Of a stretch of DNA of 64,000 nt, positions 15,900 through 24,396 are shown piece by piece (position 1 is the stretch's first letter; each line of letters opens with the position of its first letter). This stretch comes from JACMNW01 sp963708425 (GTDB lineage: Bacteria > Pseudomonadota > Alphaproteobacteria > Rhodobacterales > Rhodobacteraceae): contig OY970206.1 of assembly GCA_963708425.1 (NCBI GenBank), positions 2,790,001-2,854,000 on the forward strand, given 5' to 3'. The translations under genes were made by a program, and so were the position numbers. The notes below the pieces were generated by a model. The model did no database searches. It was not told the DNA's origin and worked only from the letters and a program-made list of their open reading frames with translations.

Positions 15900-16973
15900 A
15901 TGCCGCTGTCACGTGAAGATATCATGGCCACTCTGGGCGCCATTCAAGTGGCAGATGGCGGCACTCTGGTGTCGCGCGATTTGATTCGTGCGCTGATGAT
16001 TGACGAAGGGCAAGTGCGCTTTGTGATCGAAGCGCCGACGCCGGATCAGGCCCGCGCCATGGAGCCGGTTCGCAGCGCGGCCGAGGCGGCAATTCGCGCA
16101 ATGCCGGGTGTCACTGCGGTGCAAGTGTTGCTGACCGCACATGGCCCCGCCGCGAAAACACCACCGCCCAGCCTGAAGATCGGGCAGCATCCCACCCCGC
16201 AACAGGGCGGCCCGCAGCGCATCTCGGGCATCGACCGCATCATTGCAGTGGCATCCGGCAAGGGCGGCGTCGGCAAATCCACCGTTTCATCGAACCTTGC
16301 GGTGGCGCTTGCGCGGCAGGGGCGGCGTGTTGGCCTGCTCGATGCCGACATTTATGGCCCGTCGCTGCCACGCATGATGGGGGTTTCGGCCCGCCCTGCA
16401 TCGCCCGACGGAAAAACCATTATCCCGTTGCAGGCACACGGCGTTACCATGATGTCGATCGGCCTGATGCTGAAGGAAGATGAGGCGGTCATTTGGCGCG
16501 GCCCGATGATCATGGGTGCCTTGCAGCAACTGTTGGGCCAGGTGGCTTGGGGCGAATTGGACGTGCTGATCGTCGATTTGCCGCCCGGCACGGGTGATAT
16601 CCAGTTGACCCTGTGCCAGCGTACACATCTGACCGGGGCAATCGTGGTGTCGACCCCGCAAGATGTGGCGCTGCTGGATGCCCGCAAGGCGCTTGATATG
16701 TTTGTAAAGCTGAAAACCCCGGTGCTGGGTCTGATCGAAAACATGTCTACCTATATCTGCCCGAACTGCGGGCACGAGGCGCATATCTTTGGCCATGGTG
16801 GTGTCGCCGCCGAAGCCGCCCGGCTGAACTTGCCGTTCTTGGGCGAATTGCCGCTAAGCCTTGATGTCCGCATCGCCGGTGATGCCGGTACGCCAATCGC
16901 TGCAGGTGAAAGCGCGGCAGCGCAGGCGTATGCCACCCTTGCCAAGCGCCTGATTGCGGGTGGCATGGCCTGA
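15900..16973 (+). CDS. apbC: Iron-sulfur cluster carrier protein, Mrp/ApbC family
   Basis: A 357-residue cytoplasmic P-loop ATPase that carries and delivers Fe-S clusters. It has an N-terminal MIP18/DUF59 domain (about 5-80, LSREDIMATLGAI), a deviant Walker A GKGGVGKST (120-128), Walker A' in VGLLDADIYGPSLP, Walker B DLPPGTGD and the cluster-ligand CxxC in TYICPNCGHEAHIFG. The length fits the two-domain form. The start codon is preceded by a weak AAAGGAAAA purine run. It is transcribed away from ccaF1; nothing nearby defines its client proteins. Confidence 0.93.
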   Translation: MPLSREDIMATLGAIQVADGGTLVSRDLIRALMIDEGQVRFVIEAPTPDQARAMEPVRSAAEAAIRAMPGVTAVQVLLTAHGPAAKTPPPSLKIGQHPTPQQGGPQRISGIDRIIAVASGKGGVGKSTVSSNLAVALARQGRRVGLLDADIYGPSLPRMMGVSARPASPDGKTIIPLQAHGVTMMSIGLMLKEDEAVIWRGPMIMGALQQLLGQVAWGELDVLIVDLPPGTGDIQLTLCQRTHLTGAIVVSTPQDVALLDARKALDMFVKLKTPVLGLIENMSTYICPNCGHEAHIFGHGGVAAEAARLNLPFLGELPLSLDVRIAGDAGTPIAAGESAAAQAYATLAKRLIAGGMA

Positions 16974-17015
16974 AACTTGGCGGCTGGGCGCTGGCAAGCA
17001 TCGTTGAATTAGGAG

Positions 17016-17044
17016 TTGAAAAAATACCAACTGGTTGGTATGTT
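17016..17044 (+). promoter_or_regulatory. Promoter with TetR-type operator for the VOC-VOC-tetR operon
   Basis: TTGAAA (17016-17021) and TATGTT (17039-17044) are spaced by 17 bases. Between them lies the dyad ATACCAA-CTGG-TTGGTAT (17024-17041) with 7-bp perfect arms, a typical TetR-family operator placed to block RNA polymerase. The operon ends with a tetR gene, so autoregulation is the natural reading. Confidence 0.7.
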
Positions 17045-17086
17045 GATGGCCATTCAGTTCACCCCGACTCGCAACAGGAGGTTCCA

Positions 17087-17527
17087 ATGCCCGACGAAGC
17101 CAATATCCAAACTCGCCCTGACCACCGCGTAATGCAGGGCGTCATTCCGTATCTTGTGATCCCCGAGAAAGCCGGCGCAGCGGCTGATTTCTATATCAAG
17201 GCCTTCGGCGGCAAAGACCTTGGCCGGATGCCGATGGAAAACTCTGCCGACCAGTTCATGCATATCCAGTTAGAGATTAACGGCGGTGCGCTGATGCTGA
17301 CCGACTACGCCGATGTCGGAGCCAACAACAAAGGCGAAAGCCCGATGCCGCGTGGCCATCTGCAACTGGTACTGGCCAATGGGCAGGCCTGGTGGGACCG
17401 CGCCGTTGCCGCGGGCTGCACTGTCGTCGCCCCCTATGAGCGCCAATTCTGGGGTGATGACTGGGGCCTGCTGCTGGACCCGTTCGGCATCCGCTGGGCG
17501 ATCTTGCAACCCGGACCGCAGGGGTGA
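17087..17527 (+). CDS. VOC-family (PhnB-like) protein
   Basis: A 146-residue vicinal-oxygen-chelate protein of the PhnB/glyoxalase type: VIPYLVIPEKAGAAADFYIKAFG begins the first beta-alpha-beta-beta-beta module and GHLQLVLANGQAWWDRAVAAGCTV the second, ending in WGLLLDPFGIRWAIL. A metal site of usual type is not obvious (glutamine/histidine positions are partly replaced), so it may be a binding or antibiotic-sequestering protein rather than an enzyme. AGGAGG lies 7 bases before the ATG. First gene of a three-gene operon under a TetR operator. Confidence 0.85.
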   Translation: MPDEANIQTRPDHRVMQGVIPYLVIPEKAGAAADFYIKAFGGKDLGRMPMENSADQFMHIQLEINGGALMLTDYADVGANNKGESPMPRGHLQLVLANGQAWWDRAVAAGCTVVAPYERQFWGDDWGLLLDPFGIRWAILQPGPQG

Positions 17528-17532
17528 CCGCC

Positions 17533-18003
17533 ATGGCAAATTCCATTCGCACCTGTCTTTGGTTCCAGGACGGCCGTGGCAGCGAGGCCGCCGAGTTCTA
17601 TTGCAGCCTGATCCCAGGCAGCCGGATCGACAGCAGTTTTTCGCCGGATCCCGACAAGCCGCCGCTGGTGATCGACTTCACCCTAGGCGGGGTACCCTAC
17701 CAGATCCTCGACGCCGGACCGATGTTCACTCTGACCGAGGCCGTGTCTATTTCGGTCGCAACCGATGACCAGGCCGAATCTGATCGCCTATGGTATGCAC
17801 TTACCGCCGATGGCGGCGAGGAAAGCAATTGCGGCTGGCTGAAGGATCGTTTTGGCGTCTCGTGGCAGGTCTTCCCAAAGCGGCTGATGGAACTGACGAC
17901 GAGTTCCGACAAGGCGGTGTCCGAACGGGCGATGGCGGCGATGATGAAGCAGAACAAGATCGACATCGCCGCCATCGAGGCCGCTGTCAGCGGGGTTGTA
18001 TGA
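17533..18003 (+). CDS. VOC-family protein (PhnB / 3-demethylubiquinone methyltransferase-like)
   Basis: A 156-residue member of the PF06983-type VOC group: IRTCLWFQDGRGSEAAEFYCSLIPGSRI at the start, DFTLGGVPYQILDAG in the middle and CGWLKDRFGVSWQVFPKRLMEL near the end. Proteins of this group are annotated as demethylubiquinone methyltransferase-like but lack a methyltransferase fold; their substrates are unknown. The ATG at 17533 is chosen over an in-frame GTG at 17524 overlapping the upstream stop. Its stop overlaps the tetR start (ATGA), so regulator and VOC protein are coupled. Confidence 0.83.
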   Translation: MANSIRTCLWFQDGRGSEAAEFYCSLIPGSRIDSSFSPDPDKPPLVIDFTLGGVPYQILDAGPMFTLTEAVSISVATDDQAESDRLWYALTADGGEESNCGWLKDRFGVSWQVFPKRLMELTTSSDKAVSERAMAAMMKQNKIDIAAIEAAVSGVV

Positions 18004-18602
18004 CGCGCGTTCCCCGCGGCGAAGCCCGCTTGCGACTTTTGACGGCGGCGATGGACTTGATCCGCCGCCAAGGCTTCGCCGCAACATCTGTCGATGACCT
18101 CTGCGCTGCCGCAGGGGTCACCAAAGGCGCGTTCTTCCACCACTTCGCCTCGAAAGAGGCGCTGGGCGTCGCAGCGGTACAGCATTGGACCGAAACAACT
18201 GCGGCGATGTTCGCAGCACACGACTATAACGCAAAGCCCGATCCGCTGGACCGCGTCTTCGCCTATCTTGATCTTAGGCGAAGTCTTCTTGCGATGCCGC
18301 TGACCGAATTTTCATGCGTCGCGGGCACGACTGTGCAGGAAACCTATCTGACCTATCCGGCAATCCGGGCGGCGGCCGAGCAAAGCCTGCGCTCTGGTGC
18401 GGCCCATGTTCAGGCGCATCTGGCCGAGGCGCTGGCGAGCAATCCGATATCGGGCGTCACCGCCGAAAGCCTCGCCCTGCAGTTTCAGGTCGCGGTGCAG
18501 GGCGGCATTATCGTTGCCAAGGCGCTGGACGACCCGTCTGCGGCGCGCGCGGCTTTCGATCATCTGGAACGGTACCTGCGCCTTCTCTTCAAGCGCCTCT
18601 AA
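18000..18602 (+). CDS. TetR/AcrR-family transcriptional regulator
   Basis: A 200-residue regulator with an N-terminal helix-turn-helix (residues about 8-55: LLTAAMDLIRRQGFAATSVDDLCAAAGVTKGAFFHHFASKEAL), closest in style to AcrR/NemR-like repressors, and a C-terminal ligand domain. A cysteine in FSCVAGTTVQETY sits where NemR-like regulators carry a redox- or electrophile-sensing cysteine. It overlaps the preceding VOC gene by four bases and probably binds the dyad at 17024-17041 to repress its own operon. An electrophile or toxic metabolite inducer is a guess from the VOC partners. Confidence 0.88.
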   Translation: MTRVPRGEARLRLLTAAMDLIRRQGFAATSVDDLCAAAGVTKGAFFHHFASKEALGVAAVQHWTETTAAMFAAHDYNAKPDPLDRVFAYLDLRRSLLAMPLTEFSCVAGTTVQETYLTYPAIRAAAEQSLRSGAAHVQAHLAEALASNPISGVTAESLALQFQVAVQGGIIVAKALDDPSAARAAFDHLERYLRLLFKRL

Positions 18603-18904
18603 TAACGAGGCTCTTGGGGGTAGCTCGGGTAAGCATTCCGAATCACTTTTCTGGGAAATTATGGGAGGAGTGGCTCACCTTCGCCAATGTTCTTTTTGTG
18701 TTCTCATCATCTTGGCGTCTGCAAGCAAACTCCTCCGATTCCATGCAAATTTTTTTGGGTATTTATGGGACTGCGCAGCTTTGAGCTATCGCTACTACAT
18801 ATAGATAATCACGCATCCGTGAGCGCAATTTGTGGATATGCTTCGTTGGGTGATGCACAAAATCCTGCTTTCCAACTGCTTTCAACACTACATATACGAC
18901 GCTG
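18603..18904. other. AT-rich intergenic stretch before the mraZ control region
   Basis: About 300 bases with lower GC than either side and no coding frame of note. The word CTACATATA occurs twice (around 18795 and 18888). I see no terminator for tetR with a clear T run, and no recognisable RNA gene. It may hold further promoters for the dcw cluster. Confidence 0.45.
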
Positions 18905-18905
18905 A

Positions 18906-18949
18906 TCCCAAAATTTCCCTTTGCGTCCCATGAAATCCCATGTAATCCC
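18906..18949 (-). promoter_or_regulatory. MraZ-box array: five GGGA repeats at exact 10-bp spacing
   Basis: On the minus strand GGGA (TCCC on the plus strand) occurs at 18906, 18916, 18926, 18936 and 18946, each step exactly 10 bp, three of them within TGGGA. In E. coli MraZ binds direct TGGGN repeats separated by 5 nt, also a 10-bp period, upstream of mraZ and represses it. The array lies just upstream of the expected UpsM start, so a MraZ oligomer bound to one face of the DNA would sit over the promoter. Confidence 0.85.
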
Positions 18950-18964
18950 TATGACATGGCGATG

Positions 18965-19173
18965 AAGGCGGTAGTGAGTAAAGCAGGGGCGGCTTAAGAC
19001 CCCGAATAGGCGATAGCAGGTTTTATACAGGCAGCCGTCTTCATCATCAAAACAGATCCGGCGCGTGAGCGAGCAGACATCTCCCCCAGGTGGCTATGCG
19101 CAGCTGGACACCCAGCGATGGGACAGTTGGCGGATCGAGCAGTGGCAGCAGCTCGGTCCGCCTTTTCATTTTT
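18965..19173 (+). ncRNA. upsM: UpsM-type leader RNA upstream of mraZ
   Basis: A strong Rho-independent terminator at 19129-19173 lies 60 bases before mraZ on the same strand, so most transcription from the dcw promoter should stop as a short RNA. In Rhodobacter sphaeroides this is UpsM, an abundant RNA of about 206 nt made by premature termination ahead of mraZ and cleaved by RNase E with help from sRNA StsR. The 5' end here is inferred by assuming a similar length after the MraZ boxes; a GGGG...CCCC hairpin (near 18990) would lie near it. Position and terminator are seen, the start is an estimate. Confidence 0.72.
19129..19173 (+). terminator. Terminator/attenuator between UpsM and mraZ
   Basis: GGCGGATCGAGC (19129-19140) pairs with GCTCGGTCCGCC (19151-19162), a 12-bp stem with one G-U pair and a 10-nt loop, followed by TTTTCATTTTT. 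A second perfect palindrome, GCCCGCACGTGCGGGC (19178-19193), stands between it and mraZ. Read-through past this point is needed to express the whole division cluster. Confidence 0.88.
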
Positions 19174-19234
19174 CAGGGCCCGCACGTGCGGGCAGGGGCC
19201 TGACCGATAGGGACAACGAAGGAGCCGAAAGGCA

Positions 19235-19747
19235 GTGTCTGAAGCGTTTAGGGGCGAATTCTACCAAAAGGTAGATGGTAAGGCGCGGGTTTCCATCCCG
19301 GCAGCCTTTCGTCGCATTCTAGATAGCGAAGACTCGTTAACCCCGGAAAACAACCGCACTCGGATTGTGTTGATCTACGGCGGCAAATCCCGAACTTTCG
19401 TTGAATGCTATAGCAAAGCCGGGGCAGATGCCCTTGCCCGCGATATTGAGGCGATGCCGCAGGGCGAAAAGCCCCGCCTGCGCGCTGAACGTGAATTGAT
19501 CACCCAGTCGGCCACGATCGAAATTGACGACGATGGCCGCATCGTTCTTCCGCCGAAAGTGCGCGAAAAGATGGGCTTCGCGCCGGATGACTTGTTGCAA
19601 GGGGCCGAGGCGGCGTTTGCCGGTGCCACTAACCGCTTCAAGTTGTATCGCCGCGATGTCTATGACGCGGAACTTGCGCAGGACGATGAAGATGACGATG
19701 GCAGCGATGTGCTTGCCTTGGTGAGCAAACATAAAACGGGGGCGTGA
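19235..19747 (+). CDS. mraZ: Division/cell wall cluster transcriptional repressor MraZ
   Basis: A 170-residue DNA-binding protein with two tandem AbrB-like swapped-hairpin domains: GEFYQKVDGKARVSIPAAFR (about 5-24) and TIEIDDDGRIVLPPKVREKMGF (about 95-116), each with the DxxGR/K core. It forms ring-like oligomers, binds the repeats upstream of its own gene and represses the dcw cluster. The GTG start at 19235 is preceded by AAGGAGCC. It has an acidic C-terminal tail (DDEDDDGSD), longer than in E. coli MraZ. It abuts rsmH directly. Confidence 0.95.
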   Translation: MSEAFRGEFYQKVDGKARVSIPAAFRRILDSEDSLTPENNRTRIVLIYGGKSRTFVECYSKAGADALARDIEAMPQGEKPRLRAERELITQSATIEIDDDGRIVLPPKVREKMGFAPDDLLQGAEAAFAGATNRFKLYRRDVYDAELAQDDEDDDGSDVLALVSKHKTGA

Positions 19748-20752
19748 ATGATGCCTCACAGCGATCAAGCCGCCGATCGCCCCTCCCACATCCCTGTTCT
19801 GCTGCGCCCGTTGCTGGCAGCGGTGGCACCAGTGTCTGGCGTCTGGCTGGATGGCACATTCGGGGCCGGTGGCTATGCACGTGGGCTGCTGGAGGCCGGT
19901 GCCGACACCGTCATCGGGGTGGACCGTGATGCATCGGCATTTGAATTGGCGGCCAGTTGGGCCGGTGCTTACGGTGACCGGTTGCGTCTGGTCGAAGGCA
20001 CGTTTTCCAACCTTGATACGCTGGCAGGCGAACCGCTTGATGGCGTCGTGCTGGATCTGGGCGTGTCGTCAATGCAGCTTGATCAAGCCGCGCGCGGGTT
20101 TTCCTTTGCCAAAGACGGCCCCTTGGATATGCGCATGAGTGCCGACGGCCCGACCGCCGCCGATCTGGTCAATACGGCCAGCGAGGAACACCTTGCCGAT
20201 ATCTTGTATCACTACGGCGAGGAACGCGCCTCGCGCCGCATCGCCCATGCCATCGTTGCCGCCCGCGCCATTCAACCCATCACCACTACCCTGCGGCTGG
20301 CCGAACTTGTCGCGCGCTGCCTGCCACGCCCGAAACCGGGCCAAAGCCACCCTGCCACCCGTAGCTTCCAAGCCATCCGCATTGCCGTAAATGCCGAGTT
20401 TTCTGAGCTTGCCGAAGGACTAGCCGCTGCCGAACGGGCCTTAAAACCCGGTGGTCTGCTGGCCGTCGTCACCTTTCACTCACTCGAAGACCGCATCGTC
20501 AAACGCTACTTCCAACTCGCCTCGGGCGGCGAGGCGCAATCCAATCGCTACGCCCCGGCCCGCACCGAAGATGCCGCGCGGTTTGATCTGGTCACCCGCC
20601 GGGCCGTCGCGCCCGATCCCGAAGAACTGGCCCAAAACCCACGCTCCCGCTCTGCCAAACTGCGCATCGGTCGGCGCACGAGCGTGCCCGCCCGCGCGCT
20701 TGATCCGGTGGCCCTTGCCGTGCCCCAAACCCCAACAAAAGGACGCCGCTGA
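19748..20752 (+). CDS. rsmH: 16S rRNA (cytosine(1402)-N4)-methyltransferase
   Basis: A 334-residue SAM-dependent enzyme (formerly MraW) that methylates N4 of C1402 in the decoding centre of the 30S subunit. Motifs: HIPVLLRPLLAAV at the start, SAM loop DGTFGAGGYARGLLEAG, DLGVSSMQLDQAARGFSF, and C-terminal VTFHSLEDRIVKRYF, all diagnostic. Two adjacent ATGs (19748 and 19751) are possible; the first follows the mraZ stop without a gap. The stop overlaps ftsL by one base. Confidence 0.96.
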   Translation: MMPHSDQAADRPSHIPVLLRPLLAAVAPVSGVWLDGTFGAGGYARGLLEAGADTVIGVDRDASAFELAASWAGAYGDRLRLVEGTFSNLDTLAGEPLDGVVLDLGVSSMQLDQAARGFSFAKDGPLDMRMSADGPTAADLVNTASEEHLADILYHYGEERASRRIAHAIVAARAIQPITTTLRLAELVARCLPRPKPGQSHPATRSFQAIRIAVNAEFSELAEGLAAAERALKPGGLLAVVTFHSLEDRIVKRYFQLASGGEAQSNRYAPARTEDAARFDLVTRRAVAPDPEELAQNPRSRSAKLRIGRRTSVPARALDPVALAVPQTPTKGRR

Positions 20753-21111
20753 TGCGCCCGGTTTTTTATGTCGCCACCTTTATCGCTGTAATGGCGCTGG
20801 CTTTCTGGGCTTACCGCGAAAACTATGCCACTCAGCACGCCCTGCGCGAGGTTAGCAAATTGCAGCGTGACATCACCTCTCTGCGCGAAGCGCTGTCGAT
20901 CCAGAAGGCCGAATGGGCCTATCTCAACCGCCCCGACCGGCTGCGCGATCTGACGGCGCTAAACTATGATCGGCTGGGTCTGCTGCCGTTAGAGCCGGAA
21001 CAATTCGGCCAAGTCGACCAAACCGCCTATCCGCCGTCATCGTTCCCGGCGCTGCTGCCCGATGTTTCAGATACCGTAGATGTGATCGGCACTCAGGAAA
21101 CCCTGCCATGA
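20752..21111 (+). CDS. ftsL: Cell division protein FtsL
   Basis: A 119-residue bitopic membrane protein. A short cytoplasmic start (RPVFY) is followed by one membrane helix (about 6-20), then a periplasmic coiled coil with heptad-like spacing (LREVSKLQRDITSLREALSIQKAEW) and the conserved YLNRPDRLRDL turn typical of FtsL. It joins FtsQ and FtsB in the complex that activates FtsWI septal synthesis. Sequence conservation is low in this family; place and topology decide the call. It overlaps rsmH (TGATG) and ftsI (ATGA). Confidence 0.9.
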   Translation: MRPVFYVATFIAVMALAFWAYRENYATQHALREVSKLQRDITSLREALSIQKAEWAYLNRPDRLRDLTALNYDRLGLLPLEPEQFGQVDQTAYPPSSFPALLPDVSDTVDVIGTQETLP

Positions 21112-22895
21112 CCCGCACACCACTTCGCCCGCTTGCCCGCATCCTTTCGGCCCGCCAAAAGGGTGAAAACCCCGATACGATCGAGCGGGAAAACCTGCGT
21201 CTGCGCCACGAAGCAACACGTGACCGCGCCCGCGCCCGTGCCGAAGTGCGGCTGTTGTTTCTGGGTCTGATGTTCTTCGCCTCATTTTCATTGATCGGTG
21301 CCCGAATGGGCATTCTGGCCGCATCCGAACCGGAAGAGGCACAGGTGCGCGCATCAGGGGCGCCAATCCTTGCGCAGCGCGCCGATATCACAGATCGCAA
21401 TGGCCGCGTGCTTGCCACCAATCTGCAAACCTACGCGCTTTACGCCCAGCCCAAAGATATGGTCGATCCGGCCCGCGTCGCCCGTGAAGTGTCGGCAATC
21501 TTCCCCGATATGAACGCCGCCGATCTTGAACGCCGCCTGACCGACGGGCGCAGCTTCATGTGGCTGCGCAAGGTGCTTAGCCCAGAACAGATGCAACAGG
21601 TGCATGATATCGGCGATCCCGGCCTGCTGTTTGGCCCGCGTGAGATGCGTCTATACCCCAACGGCAACCTGGCCGCCCACGTTTTGGGTGGGGCCAGTTT
21701 TGGTGCCGAAGGCGTGCGATCCGCCGAGGTGATAGGCACTGCCGGTATCGAAAAAGCACTGGATACCCGGCTGCGCGATCCGGCACAGGCGGGCACGCCA
21801 CTGGTTCTTTCACTTGATCTGACAATTCAGGCGGCGGTTGAAGAGGTGCTTGGCACCGGTATGCAAATGATGAACGCCAAAGGTGCCGCCGCCATATTGA
21901 TGGACGTTCACACGGGTGAGATCATCAGCCTTGCCTCGCTGCCGGACTTTGATCCGAACAATCGCCCCGACGCGCCCACCAGCGGCGATCCCGGCGATAG
22001 CCCGCTGTTCAACCGCGCTGTCCAGGGGGTTTATGAACTGGGCTCGACCTTCAAGATATTTGCAGTGGCTCAGGCAATGGAACTGGGTCTGGTCAACCCT
22101 TCCACGATGTTCGATGTGACGCCACCGCTGCGTATGGGCCGCTTCAAGATCAACGAATTCGAAGGCAAGAACTATGGCCCGCTGCTGTCAGTGTCCGACA
22201 TCATCAAGAAATCGTCCAACGTCGGCACCGGGCGCATCGCCCTGCTGATCGGCGGGGTCCGTCAAAAGGCGTTCCTGACCGCACTTGGCCTGTTGGACAT
22301 CTCGCCCATCGAGGTGGTCGAGGCGCGAACCGGCAAACCGCTGATCCCGAAAAGATGGCCAGATATCGTTACGATTACAGCCGCTTACGGCCAAGGCATC
22401 TCGTCCAGCTCGTTAAATCTGGCTGCGGCCTATGCGATGATTGCGAATGGCGGCACGTCGGTAAAACCAACTCTTTTGCGCAATGACGCGCGCGTACCCG
22501 GCCAGCGGGTAATGAGTGCGGCCACCGCAAAAGCCGCCGTTGCCATGCTGCGTCTGGTGGTCACCGATGGCACCGCAAGCCTTGGCGATGTGCCGGGCTA
22601 TCAGGTGGCGGGCAAAACCGGCACTGCCGACAAACCCAAAAGGGGCGGCGGCTATTACGAAGACAAGGTCGTCAACACCTTCGCCTCGGTCTTCCCGGCC
22701 GATGACCCGGCCTATGTGCTGATCGTCACCCTTGATGAACCCATCGAAACCTCGGGCGAAGAACCGCGCCGCACCGCTGGCTGGACGTCCGTTCCCGTTG
22801 CCGCCGAAATCATCCGCCGCACAGCACCGCTGCTGGGCCTCAGACCACAGGTTGAAGCCACCCCGCTTGATGGGTTAACAGCCGTGTCAAACTGA
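21108..22895 (+). CDS. ftsI: Septal peptidoglycan transpeptidase FtsI (PBP3)
   Basis: A 595-residue class B penicillin-binding protein that crosslinks septal peptidoglycan in partnership with FtsW. It has a cytoplasmic N-terminal stretch, one membrane helix (about 46-66), a non-catalytic dimerisation domain and a transpeptidase domain with all active-site motifs: S313-TFK (SxxK), S369-SN (SxN) and K503-TGT (KTG). It begins inside the ftsL stop. A 19-base gap precedes murE. Full family length. Confidence 0.97.
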   Translation: MTRTPLRPLARILSARQKGENPDTIERENLRLRHEATRDRARARAEVRLLFLGLMFFASFSLIGARMGILAASEPEEAQVRASGAPILAQRADITDRNGRVLATNLQTYALYAQPKDMVDPARVAREVSAIFPDMNAADLERRLTDGRSFMWLRKVLSPEQMQQVHDIGDPGLLFGPREMRLYPNGNLAAHVLGGASFGAEGVRSAEVIGTAGIEKALDTRLRDPAQAGTPLVLSLDLTIQAAVEEVLGTGMQMMNAKGAAAILMDVHTGEIISLASLPDFDPNNRPDAPTSGDPGDSPLFNRAVQGVYELGSTFKIFAVAQAMELGLVNPSTMFDVTPPLRMGRFKINEFEGKNYGPLLSVSDIIKKSSNVGTGRIALLIGGVRQKAFLTALGLLDISPIEVVEARTGKPLIPKRWPDIVTITAAYGQGISSSSLNLAAAYAMIANGGTSVKPTLLRNDARVPGQRVMSAATAKAAVAMLRLVVTDGTASLGDVPGYQVAGKTGTADKPKRGGGYYEDKVVNTFASVFPADDPAYVLIVTLDEPIETSGEEPRRTAGWTSVPVAAEIIRRTAPLLGLRPQVEATPLDGLTAVSN

Positions 22896-22914
22896 CCATC
22901 AACAAGGGGCGCAG

Positions 22915-24396
22915 ATGGCGGACCAAAGACACAGCCTTGCAGACCTTGGCTTAACCGCACGCGGCGGGCGCGAGGCGTATGTCACCGGCCTTGCAGTCGA
23001 TAGCCGCGCGGTCAAGCCCGGCATGCTGTTCGCAGCCCTTCCCGGTGCCAAAGTGCATGGTGCCGAGTTTATCCAATACGCCTTGCGCATGGGGGCAGGG
23101 GCGGTACTGACCGACCCGCTTGGCGCGCAACTTGCGGCGGGCGTGCTGTCCGGATCACCCGTCGCGGTGGTCATTGCCGAAGACCCGCGTCAGGCACTTG
23201 CCTATGCGGCGGCCCTCTGGTTCGGCGCGCAGCCCGATTGCATGGTCGCCGTCACTGGCACCAACGGCAAAACATCGGTCGCAAACTTCACCCGCCAGAT
23301 ATGGATGGCACTTGGCCACGCCGCCATCAACATCGGCACTACCGGCGTTGAAGGATCATGGGAGGCTCAAAGCCCCCACACCACCCCCGAACCCATCACG
23401 CTGCACCGCCTGTTGGCCGATGCCGCCGCCGCAGGTGTCACCCACGCCGCAATGGAAGCGTCCTCGCACGGCCTGGATCAACGCCGGATGGACGGTGTGC
23501 ATCTTCGCGCGGCGGGCTTTACCAATTTCACTCAAGACCACTTGGATTATCACCACACGTTCGAAGCCTACTTCGCCGCCAAAGCCGGTCTGTTCAACCG
23601 CTTGTTGCCCGAAGATGGCGTTGCGGTTATCAACATGGATGATCCTCGCGGCCCGGATGTTGCGGCGATTGCCGACGCGCGCGGCCAGCGGATTCTTTCC
23701 GTTGGCCACGCCGAACACGCTGATCTGCGCATTCTTGCCCAGCGTTTCGATGCCACCGGCCAAGATCTGCGCTTTTCCTATGCTGACCAGCCGCACCAAG
23801 TTCGCCTGGGCCTGATCGGCGGTTTCCAAGCCGAAAACGTCGCTCTTGCCGCAGGCCTCGCCATCGGTGCCGGTTCGTCGCCACGCGAAGTTTTCGCAGT
23901 TCTGTCGCAACTGCAAGGTGTCCGCGGGCGGATGCAGCTTGCCGCGCGCCGGGCGAACGGGGCCTCAGTCTTTGTCGATTACGCCCACACGCCGGACGCC
24001 TTGGAAACTGCCCTGAAGGCTCTTCGCCCTCATGTAATGGGCCGCATCGTAGTGGTCTTTGGCGCGGGCGGTGACCGGGATACCGGCAAACGCCCTCTGA
24101 TGGGCGCTGCAGCACGCGACCATGCTGATGTGCTGTTTGTCACCGATGACAACCCGCGTTCCGAAAACCCCGCCCTGATCCGCGCCGCAATCATGGCAGC
24201 CTGTCCCGACGCGAACGAGGTTGGCGACCGCGCCGAGGCGATCTTGCTTGGGGTTGATGCCTTGGGTCCGGGCGACGCGCTTTTGGTTGCGGGCAAGGGC
24301 CACGAAAGCGGCCAAACCATCGGCGGCTCCGTCTATCCGTTTGACGATGTCGAACAGGCAAGCGTCGCCGTTGCCGCCCTTGACGGAGTGCTGTGA
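22915..24396 (+). CDS. murE: UDP-MurNAc-tripeptide synthetase MurE (meso-diaminopimelate adding)
   Basis: A 493-residue Mur ligase that adds meso-diaminopimelate to UDP-MurNAc-L-Ala-D-Glu with ATP. It shows the ATP loop TGTNGKTS (K119), the carbamylated-lysine region near EASSHGLDQRRMDG, DYAHTPDALE, and the DDNPRSENP motif whose DNPR signature marks meso-DAP rather than lysine specificity. The ATG follows ftsI by 19 bases (GGGGCGCAG before it). The stop overlaps murF by four bases. Confidence 0.96.
   Translation: MADQRHSLADLGLTARGGREAYVTGLAVDSRAVKPGMLFAALPGAKVHGAEFIQYALRMGAGAVLTDPLGAQLAAGVLSGSPVAVVIAEDPRQALAYAAALWFGAQPDCMVAVTGTNGKTSVANFTRQIWMALGHAAINIGTTGVEGSWEAQSPHTTPEPITLHRLLADAAAAGVTHAAMEASSHGLDQRRMDGVHLRAAGFTNFTQDHLDYHHTFEAYFAAKAGLFNRLLPEDGVAVINMDDPRGPDVAAIADARGQRILSVGHAEHADLRILAQRFDATGQDLRFSYADQPHQVRLGLIGGFQAENVALAAGLAIGAGSSPREVFAVLSQLQGVRGRMQLAARRANGASVFVDYAHTPDALETALKALRPHVMGRIVVVFGAGGDRDTGKRPLMGAAARDHADVLFVTDDNPRSENPALIRAAIMAACPDANEVGDRAEAILLGVDALGPGDALLVAGKGHESGQTIGGSVYPFDDVEQASVAVAALDGVL

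Noticed and set aside
17790..17999. A longer TetR protein starting upstream
   Set aside because: The extra residues overlap the second VOC gene in another frame; the helix-turn-helix begins right after the ATG at 18000.
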